A stretch of DNA of 64,000 nt from contig DASWNW010000062.1 in assembly GCA_036399015.1 (NCBI GenBank), positions 119,101 through 183,100 on the forward strand, read 5' to 3'. Position 1 is the stretch's first letter, and each line of letters starts with the position of its first letter. The position numbers and the translations under genes were made by a program. This DNA comes from QHVT01 sp036399015. Lineage in GTDB: Bacteria; Acidobacteriota; Thermoanaerobaculia; Gp7-AA8. Positions 50,602-58,794 of this stretch are shown here, in pieces. Below the pieces are notes generated by a model. It searched no databases and had not been told where the DNA came from. It worked only from the letters and a program-made list of their open reading frames with translations.

Positions 50602-51927
50602 TCAGGCCAGATCGATTTTCAGGTTGACCGAAAGGGATTGGACGTCGGAGGTATCACCCAGCTCGAGCTGCTGGTCGCGGGTATCGATGACCCCCTGGTC
50701 GCCATCCTCGAACGATAGTGTAACCCGAACGGATTTGGTGCGCGGGAGGACGTCGGAGGGGAGCTGCAGGTGGAGGGTGCGGTTGACGTCGCGCCGGGGG
50801 CGGAGCGACGAGAGGTCGGTCATGACGTCGCGGCGGGGAGCCTTGGCGGTGGTGTTGGTGGCCCGTTTCCGGAGCGCCTCCAGCTCCGCCATGATGTCGA
50901 CCGAGGAGCGGACCTTCACGGTCTTGACCTCGGGCTCGGGCGCGGCCGCCGCGACTGGTTCCTGTGGAGCGGCGCCCGCTTCGGGCGCCGGAATGTCGAT
51001 CTCCTCGGCGGCCGGAGCGGCCGCCGCTCCACTTTCCTCCGGGGCGGCGGGAGCGACCTCCGCAATCACCTCTTCCGGCGCGGGCGGCTCCGCGACGGGC
51101 GCGTCCATGATCATCCGGCGGTCGATCTGCGGCGCCGCCACGGTGGCGTCGGCGTCGAACTCGGCGGCCGGTACGGGGAGCTCGATGTCCTCCGCGGCGA
51201 CGGTGGCCGACGTGACGGCGTTCGTGAACGATGGGGCGGCTGCCGGGACCGGCGTCGCGCCGGCCACGGTGCGGGCGTGGTCCTGCACGCGGAACGTGGC
51301 GGTGGTGCGCGGCGACGGCTTGGCCGGCTCCTCCCCCGTCATGCGGCGCCGCAGGGTGCGGAGGGTGAGCTTCGAGATCAGCTTCAGCGTCTCGAAGACG
51401 CCGATACCGCTCGCGGCGACCGACTCCACATGCTCGGCCCGCCCTTCCGGGTCGAGCGCCCGGACCATCGTCTCGACGTCGGCGATGTTCGGGAGGTCGC
51501 GCTTGTTGAGCTGCAGGACGAGCGGGATCTCGTCGAGGTTCGTCCCGATCTCGGCGAGGTTCTCGCGCAGGTTGCGGATGCTCTCGACGTTCGCCTCCAG
51601 CATCGCCTTCTGCGAGTCGGCCACGAAGACGATCCCGTCGACCCCCTTCAGCACCAGCTTGCGGGTGGTGTTGTAGAAGACCTGGCCGGGGACGGTGTAG
51701 AGCTGGAGGCGCGTCTTGAAGCCTCCGATCACGCCGACGTCGATGGGGAGGAGATCGAAGAAGAGGGTGCGGTCAGTCTCCGTCTCCAGGCTCACCATCT
51801 CGCCGCGGCTGCCGGGGGAGGTCTTGGTGTAGATGTGGTGGAGGTTGGTGGTCTTCCCGCAGAGGCCCGGACCGTAGTACACGATCTTCGCGGCCATCTG
51901 CATCGTTGCGTAATTGAAGAAGACCAT
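50602..51927 (-). CDS. mglA: MglA-family GTPase with long tail
   Basis: 441 residues. The first 200 are a bacterial Ras-like MglA: GPGLCGKT (19-26), the switch TVPGQ and LNKRDLPN. The rest is an Ala/Pro/Glu-rich linker of about 150 residues and a small C-terminal beta domain (VRVTLSFEDGDQG). MglA is a polarity and motility switch in other bacteria. Related fusions exist in Acidobacteriota. No MglB is next to it. Confidence 0.9.
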   Translation of the reverse strand: MVFFNYATMQMAAKIVYYGPGLCGKTTNLHHIYTKTSPGSRGEMVSLETETDRTLFFDLLPIDVGVIGGFKTRLQLYTVPGQVFYNTTRKLVLKGVDGIVFVADSQKAMLEANVESIRNLRENLAEIGTNLDEIPLVLQLNKRDLPNIADVETMVRALDPEGRAEHVESVAASGIGVFETLKLISKLTLRTLRRRMTGEEPAKPSPRTTATFRVQDHARTVAGATPVPAAAPSFTNAVTSATVAAEDIELPVPAAEFDADATVAAPQIDRRMIMDAPVAEPPAPEEVIAEVAPAAPEESGAAAAPAAEEIDIPAPEAGAAPQEPVAAAAPEPEVKTVKVRSSVDIMAELEALRKRATNTTAKAPRRDVMTDLSSLRPRRDVNRTLHLQLPSDVLPRTKSVRVTLSFEDGDQGVIDTRDQQLELGDTSDVQSLSVNLKIDLA

Positions 51928-51931
51928 CGAT

Positions 51932-52684
51932 TTACGCTTTCCGGGCCGTTGATCCTAGCACGATCTGTTCCGCCAGAAGCTCATACAGCCGCGCCACTTG
52001 CGGGTCGCCGCGCAGCACTTCGGCGTGCCGTTCCATCACCTCGCGGTCGCCGCGCGCGGCCGGTCCGGTGAAGCGTTTCGCGTCGTCGTGCAGGCGCCAG
52101 TTCTCGAGCGCCGACCGCGCCAGCGCGACCAGGTCCTCGCGCGCGTTGTTGACGCCCGATTCCCGCATCAGCCGCTCGGCGACGTCGAGCACCGCGGCGA
52201 CGTAGTTCGACCCGAAGACGGCGGCGGCGTGGTAGAGCGCCTTCTGCTCCGGCGCCACCTCGCAGAAGCGGGCGCCGACCGCCGCCGCGACCAGCTTCCC
52301 GGTGCGCCGGTGCTCCCCCTCGAAGACGAGCAGCGTGTCGTCGAGATCGGAGGGCATGCCGACGGGCGGCAGCGACTTGAGCGGATGGAGCGAGAAGCCG
52401 CCCCGCACGCTCAGCAGCGCCCCGCTGGCGTGGAAGACGAGCGCCTCGGTCTCCGGGACCGCGGCGGCCACGCCCGCGATGGCGCGGTCGCTCACCGCGA
52501 CCAGGAGGAGCTCCGACTCGCGCGCGAGGGCGTCCATCTCCATGCGGCTCGTCCCGAGCAGCCCGGCGATGCGGCTGTTGGACTCGTCGCGGAGCCAGAC
52601 CCCGGAGAGGGGCCAGCCGATCCGCCGCCAGGCGGAGCCGAATGCCCATGCGGCGCGGCCGCCGCCTAGAATGCCGAGGCGCAT
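51932..52684 (-). CDS. Rossmann-fold DUF2520 protein
   Basis: 250 residues. RLGILGGGRAAWAFG is the NAD(P)-binding loop; ASGALLS, HPLKSLPP and FGSNYVAAVLDVAERL fit the Rossmann-like/DUF2520 combination. It is possibly an oxidoreductase; the substrate is unknown. Ends 4 bases before mglA. Confidence 0.8.
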   Translation of the reverse strand: MRLGILGGGRAAWAFGSAWRRIGWPLSGVWLRDESNSRIAGLLGTSRMEMDALARESELLLVAVSDRAIAGVAAAVPETEALVFHASGALLSVRGGFSLHPLKSLPPVGMPSDLDDTLLVFEGEHRRTGKLVAAAVGARFCEVAPEQKALYHAAAVFGSNYVAAVLDVAERLMRESGVNNAREDLVALARSALENWRLHDDAKRFTGPAARGDREVMERHAEVLRGDPQVARLYELLAEQIVLGSTARKA

Positions 52685-52686
52685 AA

Positions 52687-52736
52687 TGGTTGCGTGTTGC
52701 GCGTTGCCAGTTGCCCGGCACCGGCAACCGGGAACC
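52687..52736. repeat. GTTGCGC hairpin element
   Basis: GGTTGCGTGTTGCGCGTTGCC faces CCGGCAACCGGGAACC around a short loop. It sits between the divergent genes at 52684 and 52749 and is probably part of their promoter region. Confidence 0.85.
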
Positions 52737-52748
52737 AGAAACGAACCG

Positions 52749-53096
52749 ATGCGATACCTTCTCACACTTCTACTGCTGCTCACCACCGCCACCGCCGCCG
52801 CTCCCCCGCCCACCACGTGCGGGCAGGAGGGGGAGTACGAGCGGTCGCTCTGCGCCTACCAGCGCCGCCAGTTCGCCGACGCGGAGGCGGGCTTCCGCGC
52901 GATCGTCGAGGCGGGGGAGAAAGACCCGAAGACGATCCGCGCGACCTACTTTTTAGCGCGCACCCTGATGAAGACCGGCCGCTTCGACGAGGCCTCGGCG
53001 CTCCTCATCAGAATCTACACGCTGGACAAGCCGTTCTATGACGGATGGAACTGCGACTTTCTGCTGGGAGAGTGCAGGAAGGCGCTCGGGAAATGA
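52749..53096 (+). CDS. Small exported TPR-like protein
   Basis: 115 residues with a signal peptide (LLTLLLLLTTATAAA) and one to two TPR-like helical pairs (FADAEAGFRAIVEAG, ATYFLARTLMKTGRFDEASALLIR). Cysteines at the start and end of the mature part could pair. A probable periplasmic adaptor; function unknown. Confidence 0.75.
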   Translation: MRYLLTLLLLLTTATAAAPPPTTCGQEGEYERSLCAYQRRQFADAEAGFRAIVEAGEKDPKTIRATYFLARTLMKTGRFDEASALLIRIYTLDKPFYDGWNCDFLLGECRKALGK

Positions 53097-53180
53097 GTTG
53101 TCAGTTGTCGGTTGTCAGTTATCTGCGGGGCATCGCTTCGACGGAGCACCACGGATAACCGACAACTGAGAACCGACAAC
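53096..53180. repeat. GTTGTCGG hairpin element
   Basis: GTTGTCAGTTGTCGGTTGTCAG (53098-53118) faces CCGACAACTGAGAACCGACAAC, with a loop of about 40 bases. It ends three bases before the start of the sigma-54 activator gene. The word differs from the GTTGCYGG types by one base. Confidence 0.9.
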
Positions 53181-53182
53181 GA

Positions 53183-54715
53183 ATGCCTCAAAGCCAATTC
53201 GAGCTGCGCCGCAAGCTCCTCCAACTGGAGGCGCTGTATGACGTCGGACGGGCGTTGAACACGCTCCGGCCGGAGGACGACCTGCTCGAGGAGCTGATGC
53301 ACCGCGCAATCGCGGTCCTCGACGCTACCTCGGGGTTCGTCTTCTCGCTCGACGACAAGCTCAACGTGCAGACCTGGTTCACGTTCGGGGTGGAGGTGGC
53401 GGCGCCGGAGCTGCTGCTGCTCGAGCCTCCGGTCAAGCAGGTCATCGCCTCGCGCGAGCCGCTCATGCTCACGGTGTCAAAGTTCGTCGGCGGGCCGGGG
53501 AGCGACCTCCTCCTGGCGCCGATGATCGCCGCGGAGACCATCGTCGGCCTGATCGGCGTCGGCGGCAAGGAAGTGCGCGGCGAGACGAAGGCGGGCGCGT
53601 TCGTCGAGGACGACCTCCGGTTCCTCGAGTCGATCGCCTCCATCGGCGGCGCCGCCATCGACAACACCCGCCGCTTCCACAAGCTGGCCATGGTGCGGGA
53701 GACGCTCGAGGACGAGAACCGCGCCCTCAAGCAGCGCATGCTGCGGGAGTACTCCGACCGTCTCATGATCGGCGACTCGCCGAAGATGCAGCGGGTGATC
53801 GACCTCGTCGCGCGCGTGGCCGACTCCCAGGCGAGCGTCCTGATCCGCGGCGAGTCGGGCACCGGCAAGGAGATGGTGGCGCGGCTCATCCACGGCAACT
53901 CGCCGCGCCGCGACGGGCCGATGGTGGCCATCAACTGCGCCGCGCTCCCCGAGACGCTGCTCGAGTCGGAGCTGTTCGGCATCGAGCGGGGCGTGGCCAC
54001 CGGCGTCGAGGCGCGCCCCGGCAAGTTCGAGCTGGCCAAGGGGGGGACCATCTTCCTCGACGAGATCGGCGACATCCCGCTCACGCTCCAGGCCAAGCTG
54101 CTGCGGGTGCTGCAGGAGCGGGAGATCGAGAAGCTGGGCGGGCGGCGCCGCATCCCGGTCGACGTCCGCATCCTCTCGGCGACCCACCGCAACCTCGAGG
54201 AGATGATCGAGCGGGGGGAGTTCCGCCAGGACCTCTACTACCGCCTCAAGGTCGTGGAGATCGTCCTGCCGCCGCTGCGCGAGCGGAAGGAGGACATTCC
54301 GAAGCTCGTCCGCTTCTTCCTCGACAAGTACGGGAAGCGGGAGGGGCTGCGGGACGTGCGCATCACCCAGGAGGCGCTCCAGAAGCTGATGCGCTATCCC
54401 TTCCCCGGGAACGTGCGCGAGCTGGAGAACCAGATCGAGGGGGCGCTTGCCCTGACGACCGACCCGGTCATCGATCCGGGCGATCTCCTGATGCCGGACG
54501 AGCCGGGCGGCGGCGGGGACGGCCGGGAGCTCTCCGGCGACTTCCCCACGCTGGAGGAGCTGGAGGCCCGCTACGTCGCGCGGGTGCTGGCCCATACCAA
54601 GGGAAATATCTCGAAAGCGGCGAAGATCCTTGGCATGAACCGGGGGACGCTGCATCGGAAGCGCGACGAACTGTTGCAGAATGCGACACGTGATGCAAAA
54701 TGGGACATACATTGA
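53183..54715 (+). CDS. Sigma-54 activator with GAF domain and altered loop
   Basis: 510 residues. A GAF domain (about 10-165) leads to an AAA+ core with Walker A GESGTGKE (223-230), then C-terminal Fis-type HTH (KGNISKAAKILGMNRGTLHRK). The loop that normally carries GAFTGA reads GVATGV at about 270-275, so the contact to sigma-54 is changed at its key Phe. The rest of the core is intact. GAF suggests small-ligand control without a receiver. It probably drives the operon that follows at 54925. Confidence 0.9.
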   Translation: MPQSQFELRRKLLQLEALYDVGRALNTLRPEDDLLEELMHRAIAVLDATSGFVFSLDDKLNVQTWFTFGVEVAAPELLLLEPPVKQVIASREPLMLTVSKFVGGPGSDLLLAPMIAAETIVGLIGVGGKEVRGETKAGAFVEDDLRFLESIASIGGAAIDNTRRFHKLAMVRETLEDENRALKQRMLREYSDRLMIGDSPKMQRVIDLVARVADSQASVLIRGESGTGKEMVARLIHGNSPRRDGPMVAINCAALPETLLESELFGIERGVATGVEARPGKFELAKGGTIFLDEIGDIPLTLQAKLLRVLQEREIEKLGGRRRIPVDVRILSATHRNLEEMIERGEFRQDLYYRLKVVEIVLPPLRERKEDIPKLVRFFLDKYGKREGLRDVRITQEALQKLMRYPFPGNVRELENQIEGALALTTDPVIDPGDLLMPDEPGGGGDGRELSGDFPTLEELEARYVARVLAHTKGNISKAAKILGMNRGTLHRKRDELLQNATRDAKWDIH

Positions 54716-54787
54716 TAAGTGACGTGCATGCAAAGGGTTGTGGCGTCCGCACGGCTGGAATCTGCGGAACTGTTGCAAATTGCGACA
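54672..54787. promoter_or_regulatory. Dyad sites, likely enhancer for the activator
   Basis: Three dyads of the form TGTTGCA-N3-TGCGACA lie here: 54672-54688 (perfect for its class), 54691-54707 (TGATGCA-AAA-TGGGACA, weaker) and 54771-54787 (strong). The first lies in the end of the activator gene. The spacing and the place 90-220 bases upstream of a -24/-12 promoter fit enhancer sites for a Fis-type activator. Confidence 0.75.
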
Positions 54788-54875
54788 CCTCCCCAAATCG
54801 CTTCACATCGTGCCTCTGTCGTGTAAACTACGCCCCGTCAGAACGTTAGGAGAGATTGCGCTGACCTGGACCGTG

Positions 54876-54891
54876 TGGCGTTCGCGTTGCT
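54876..54891 (+). promoter_or_regulatory. Sigma-54 promoter (-24/-12)
   Basis: TGGCGTTCGCGTTGCT has GG at 54877-54878 and GC at 54889-54890, the correct spacing for sigma-54. Start of transcription is expected near 54902, upstream of the small ORF at 54925. Confidence 0.75.
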
Positions 54892-54924
54892 CAAGGGTGG
54901 CCCCGACGAAAGAGGGGAGACACC

Positions 54925-55095
54925 ATGAACAACGTCGCTCAGACCCGCACCACCAAGCTCGAATCCGCCCTGTCGGCCAACTACGTGCTGCCCGCGATGC
55001 TCGCGACCAACACGCTGGCCCTGGTGGCGCTCGATCGCCTCGGCGGCATCCCGCAGTGGGTCAAGACCGCCGTCGCCCTGTTCCTCGCGTTCTAA
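54925..55095 (+). CDS. Small hydrophobic protein under sigma-54 control
   Basis: 56 residues, polar N-terminus then two hydrophobic stretches (VLPAMLATNTLALVAL, KTAVALFLAF). GAGGGGAGA precedes the ATG. It is the first ORF after the sigma-54 promoter and resembles small membrane peptides that open stress operons. It is not long enough for a confident family call. Confidence 0.6.
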   Translation: MNNVAQTRTTKLESALSANYVLPAMLATNTLALVALDRLGGIPQWVKTAVALFLAF

Positions 55096-55129
55096 CCGCA
55101 GCCGCGCCGGAGAGAAGGACGTCCGCCAG

Positions 55130-55567
55130 ATGAACGCCACGGCCGAGCGACAGATGGAGCTCACGCTCCCCATGGTCCCGGACATCGAGATCGCGGCCGC
55201 ACGTGCGGCCGGCAACCTCGCCCGGGAGCTCGGCATGGCGTCCGAGAGCATCGACGAGATGGCTCACGCGATGATCGAAGCATGCATCAACGCGCGGGAG
55301 CACTCCGGTAGCGAAGACCGTCGGATCTATGTAAGAATCACCGGCACCTCACTGGGCGAGGGCAACTCGCGCATCGACATCTGGATCAGCGACCACGGGA
55401 AGGGTTTCGACCTCTCGGAGGCACGCTCCAGGCGGCAGTCCCGCGGCTCGGTCCACAAACGCGGCTGGGGCCTCTCGATCATCGAAGCGCACATGGACGA
55501 GGTGGCGATCTCGTCCAGCGCCGACGGCACGACCATTCACATGGTGAAATACGGGAAGAGAAGCTAA
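55130..55567 (+). CDS. RsbW-like anti-sigma kinase
   Basis: 145 residues. GHKL ATPase motifs are visible: N-box MIEACINAREHS, G1 SDHGKGFD, and the late GWGLSII. It could phosphorylate the STAS partner or bind a sigma factor. It is followed by the STAS gene with 2 bases between them. Confidence 0.85.
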   Translation: MNATAERQMELTLPMVPDIEIAAARAAGNLARELGMASESIDEMAHAMIEACINAREHSGSEDRRIYVRITGTSLGEGNSRIDIWISDHGKGFDLSEARSRRQSRGSVHKRGWGLSIIEAHMDEVAISSSADGTTIHMVKYGKRS

Positions 55568-55569
55568 TC

Positions 55570-55923
55570 ATGACGGACGAATTGCGAGTCACGATCGACC
55601 GGCGGGGACCTTCCGGCGCGGTCCTCTACACGAAGGGCTACATCAACAACGTCGGCGGCGAGGAAATCGCCAACCGCGCCTACGAACTGATGGACCAGGA
55701 CGTCCGTTCGCTCCTGCTCAACCTCCGCGAGACGAAGATCGTCAACTCCATCGGCATCAGCATCCTCATCGAGATCATCGAGAAGATGATCGACAAGGGC
55801 GGCAAGATCGGCTTCTGCTGCCTCACCCCCGTCATCCACAAGACTTTCCAGATCATGGGCCTGGCCAATTACGCCTCCATCTTTTCCGATGAGGAGACCG
55901 CCCTCCGCGAGATGGGTCTGTAG
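55570..55923 (+). CDS. STAS-domain anti-sigma-factor antagonist (RsbV-like)
   Basis: 117 residues. The STAS core has the phospho-site equivalent KIVNSIGISIL and the helix LIEIIEKMIDKGGKIGFC. It would be the substrate of the RsbW-like kinase, and its dephosphorylation would be by the phosphatase downstream. The stop is directly followed by a repeat element. Confidence 0.85.
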   Translation: MTDELRVTIDRRGPSGAVLYTKGYINNVGGEEIANRAYELMDQDVRSLLLNLRETKIVNSIGISILIEIIEKMIDKGGKIGFCCLTPVIHKTFQIMGLANYASIFSDEETALREMGL

Positions 55924-56009
55924 TTGCTGGTTACTGGTTGCTCGTGACCCGCGGCCGCCCCGCCGGTGACAGCTTCACGAGCAACCAGCAACCAGCAACC
56001 GGCAACTGT
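55922..56009. repeat. GTTGCTGG hairpin element
   Basis: AGTTGCTGGTTACTGGTTGC faces GCAACCAGCAACCAGCAACC around a GC-rich loop of about 30 bases with its own GTGAC. It sits between the STAS gene and the phosphatase gene in the same operon. Confidence 0.9.
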
Positions 56010-56023
56010 TATCCTCCCTCCGC

Positions 56024-57649
56024 ATGCCCCCGGTCCACCGCTTCGCGGAGTTCGTCTCGGAACTGCAGCAGATGGAGAAGAGCTCCATCACCACCCAGGG
56101 GCCGCTGATCCTCGACGCCTTCGCGCGCCATACCCGCTTCGACAACGGCGCGCTCTATCTCCGCGACGGCCGCGGGCCGGCGCTGCGCCTGGCCGCGAAG
56201 TCGAACCGCTGCAACGCCCCCGATCTCCTCGACGTCTGGTCGGAGGAGGCGGTCGTCCCCTCCCCCGCGGTGGTGGTGCCGCTGCAGTCGCACCGGGAGG
56301 CGGTGGGCGTCCTGGCCCTGTCGACCGAGGCCATCGACGATTCGATGGAGGACGACGTCGCATTCGTGAAGGCGGCGGCGGCGTTCCTCTCCACCATCAT
56401 CACCAACCAGCGGCTGATGCAGGAGACCCGCGAGGGGGACTTCCAGCTCAAGTACCGTCTCTGGGAGCTGGAGTCGCTGTACGACATCGGCCTTTCCATC
56501 GCCTCGACGCTCAACGTGGACGAGCTGGCCGACGAGATCCTCTTCCGGATGATCTCCCTCACCAACGCGCGCCGCGCGGCGCTCTACCTGCGCGAGGACA
56601 GCGGCTACAAGCTGTACCGCTCCTTCGGCGACGTGCGGGAGGGGTTCCTCGAGTCGGAACTGGTCGACGAGCTGGTGCGGGAGGCGAAGCCGCTCACGTT
56701 CGACGGCGGGAGCGCCTGCCTCTTTCCCCACTGCAGCTCCTTCGTCGCTGTCCCGATCAAGGGGAGCAACGACGTGATCGGCATCCTCGCGGCGGCCGAC
56801 CGGGAGACGCGCGAGGGGGGCATCGGCGCGTTCGAGGCGAACGAGCTGCGCCTCCTGGCGCTGTTCGCGAACCAGGTCGCCATCGCGCTCGAGAACGCCC
56901 GCCTGCACCGGGAGGCGCTCGAGAAGCAGGCCATGGAGCGCGACCTCGAGCTGGCGGCGACGATCCAGACGGCCATTCTGCCGAAGGCAATCCCGCATCT
57001 GGAGGGGATCGAGATCTCCGCCCTCTCACGGCCGGCGCGGCAGGTGGGGGGTGACTATCACGCCTTTTTCGTGCGCGACGGCGTCATGACGGCGCTGGTC
57101 GCCGACGTGGCGGGGAAGTCGATGCCGGCGGCGCTGCTCGTGTCGGCACTGCACGCGGTGCTGCAGCTCCTCTTCGCCGAGGGGCGGGAGATCGGGGAGA
57201 TCGCCACGGAGCTCAACCGCCACATCCACAACTGGTCGGCCGAGAACAAGTTCATCACCATGATCATCGTGTCGATCGACCCGGAGCAGGAGACGATCCG
57301 CTACGTGAACGCCGGCCACAACCCCGGCTATCTGGTGATCGACGGGAAGCTCGACACGATCAAGTCGCACGGGCTGCCGATCGGCATCCTCCCCACCACC
57401 CGCTACTCGACCCAGACCCGCTCCTTCCCCGCCGGCTCGTGCGCCGTGCTCTACAGCGACGGCATCACCGAGGCGGAGGACATCGAGGGGAACGAGCTGG
57501 GGAACGAGCGGCTGGAGGCGCTGCTCGAGCAGTGCATCGGCTGCGGCTCGGACCTCATCCGCGACCAGATCGCGCAGCTCGTCGACGTCTTCGTCGGAGA
57601 GGCGCCGCAGAAGGACGACGAGACGATCGTCATCGCGCGCCGGGTGTGA
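56024..57649 (+). CDS. RsbU-like phosphatase with GAF domains
   Basis: 541 residues. Two GAF-like segments (about 10-125 and 150-290) precede a PP2C/SpoIIE domain with metal ligands in GGDYHAFF, VADVAGKSM, LYSDGITEAED and KDDETIVI. It would dephosphorylate the STAS protein. The set with RsbW- and RsbV-like proteins makes a partner-switching module. No membrane segment. Confidence 0.88.
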   Translation: MPPVHRFAEFVSELQQMEKSSITTQGPLILDAFARHTRFDNGALYLRDGRGPALRLAAKSNRCNAPDLLDVWSEEAVVPSPAVVVPLQSHREAVGVLALSTEAIDDSMEDDVAFVKAAAAFLSTIITNQRLMQETREGDFQLKYRLWELESLYDIGLSIASTLNVDELADEILFRMISLTNARRAALYLREDSGYKLYRSFGDVREGFLESELVDELVREAKPLTFDGGSACLFPHCSSFVAVPIKGSNDVIGILAAADRETREGGIGAFEANELRLLALFANQVAIALENARLHREALEKQAMERDLELAATIQTAILPKAIPHLEGIEISALSRPARQVGGDYHAFFVRDGVMTALVADVAGKSMPAALLVSALHAVLQLLFAEGREIGEIATELNRHIHNWSAENKFITMIIVSIDPEQETIRYVNAGHNPGYLVIDGKLDTIKSHGLPIGILPTTRYSTQTRSFPAGSCAVLYSDGITEAEDIEGNELGNERLEALLEQCIGCGSDLIRDQIAQLVDVFVGEAPQKDDETIVIARRV

Positions 57650-57676
57650 GCGTGCGCCGACAGGCGCGCGACTGGT

Positions 57677-58240
57677 ATGCGGGTTGCGGGTGTGCCGCGA
57701 ATGCAGAAATGCGTGCCGGGCCGCCCTGAAGACGTACCGCTGGAGCCGAAGCCAATCGAGCCGTCGTGGATTCTCTCCGGCGAGCCGCGGGCGCGCGCGG
57801 GCAGTCACTCCCGCAACACCGACGGCTGGGCGGAGACGCTGCACTGGGACTGCACCGCCGGCCGCTTCCGCTGGCACTTCGGCTGGGAAGAGACGGTCGT
57901 GATCCTCGAAGGAGAGGTGCGGGTGACCGACGCCGCCGGGACGGAAACGACCCTGCGCGCCGGCGACGTCGCCTACTTTCCGGCCGACTCCTGGTTCACC
58001 TGGGAGGTGGGGCAGTACGTGAGGAAGATCGCGTTCTGCCGGAAGCCGGTGGCCCGTCCGCTGCGGCTGCTCGCGCGGGCGATCGACAAGCTCGTCGCGC
58101 TCCGGCCCGCGCGCCTACGCGCCTTTTCGGGCAAACGCGGCGATCTTGTGGCGCGCCTCTTCGGATGCGAAGCAGCCCGCCTGATGTTCGGCTTCGAGGT
58201 CGAGCTGGGCGCGCAGGTCGTTGCGTTCGTGCTGGCCTAG
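57677..58240 (+). CDS. Cupin-domain protein with chimeric C-terminus
   Basis: 187 residues from ATG 57677 (ATG 57701 also possible). The cupin core spans about 60-130: RFRWHFGWEETVVILEGEVRVTD and GDVAYFPADSWFTWEVG. About the last 43 residues are encoded by a 150-base copy of the enoyl-CoA hydratase 3' end, read on the opposite strand, which provides the stop codon. The ancestral C-terminus seems to have been replaced there. Substrate unknown. Confidence 0.75.
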   Translation: MRVAGVPRMQKCVPGRPEDVPLEPKPIEPSWILSGEPRARAGSHSRNTDGWAETLHWDCTAGRFRWHFGWEETVVILEGEVRVTDAAGTETTLRAGDVAYFPADSWFTWEVGQYVRKIAFCRKPVARPLRLLARAIDKLVALRPARLRAFSGKRGDLVARLFGCEAARLMFGFEVELGAQVVAFVLA

Positions 58241-58258
58241 CGCGCGCTTGATGCCGGC
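58109..58258. repeat. 150-bp direct repeat, copy 1
   Basis: 150 bases almost identical to 58645-58794; I find one mismatch (C/T in GAGCTGGGC versus GAGTTGGGC). The copy contains the antisense of the enoyl-CoA hydratase C-terminus and creates the end of the cupin gene. Confidence 0.95.
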
Positions 58259-58308
58259 TGCTCGCGTGTCGTCCTTCCCGGGCGCGGTGACGTGCTACGC
58301 TTTCTCAC

Positions 58309-58521
58309 ATGAGAAAGAGCTTCACCGCGGTGATAGAACGTGACGCTGAGACTGGACTTTACGTCGGCTTTGTTCCTGGTTTTCACGGCGCACATTCTCA
58401 GGGTGAGTCGCTCGATGAGCTCAACGCCAATCTGCAGGAAGTGATCGCGATGCTCCTCGAAGATGGTGAACCGACCGTCGAGGCTGAATTCGTCGGGACG
58501 CAGCTCGTCGAAGTGAGCTGA
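58309..58521 (+). CDS. hicB: HicB-family antitoxin
   Basis: 70 residues: FTAVIERDAETGLYVGFVPGFHGAHSQGESLDELNANLQEVI is the HicB core, ending with a partial strand. It normally neutralises HicA, whose gene follows but is truncated here. The promoter probably lies in the 50 bases between the repeat and the start. Confidence 0.85.
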   Translation: MRKSFTAVIERDAETGLYVGFVPGFHGAHSQGESLDELNANLQEVIAMLLEDGEPTVEAEFVGTQLVEVS

Positions 58522-58522
58522 C

Positions 58523-58588
58523 GTGGTCAAGCTGCCGGTTGTAAAGGCACGTCAGGTAATTGCCGCAATTCAGCAGAAGATTTCATAG
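58523..58588 (+). pseudogene. HicA toxin fragment
   Basis: The frame GTG-GTC-AAG... gives VKLPVVKARQVIAAIQQK and then a TAG at 58586-58588 after 21 codons. This matches only the first helix of HicA, whose catalytic His and RNA-binding strands are lost. No further HicA-like sequence is seen before 58644, where the second 150-bp repeat starts. Confidence 0.75.
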
Positions 58589-58644
58589 GACTATCTGAAC
58601 CCCGCGCGGGCTACGTTCGCGGCAACCGCCGTTCGCGCTCCGGC

Positions 58645-58794
58645 GCGCGCCTACGCGCCTTTTCGGGCAAACGCGGCGATCTTGTGGCGCGCCTCTTCGG
58701 ATGCGAAGCAGCCCGCCTGATGTTCGGCTTCGAGGTCGAGTTGGGCGCGCAGGTCGTTGCGTTCGTGCTGGCCTAGCGCGCGCTTGATGCCGGC
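58645..58794. repeat. 150-bp direct repeat, copy 2
   Basis: The second copy, within the 3' end of the enoyl-CoA hydratase gene and just beyond it. This is the source copy, since here it is in frame with its gene. The two copies enclose a 386-base segment with hicB and the hicA fragment. Confidence 0.95.
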
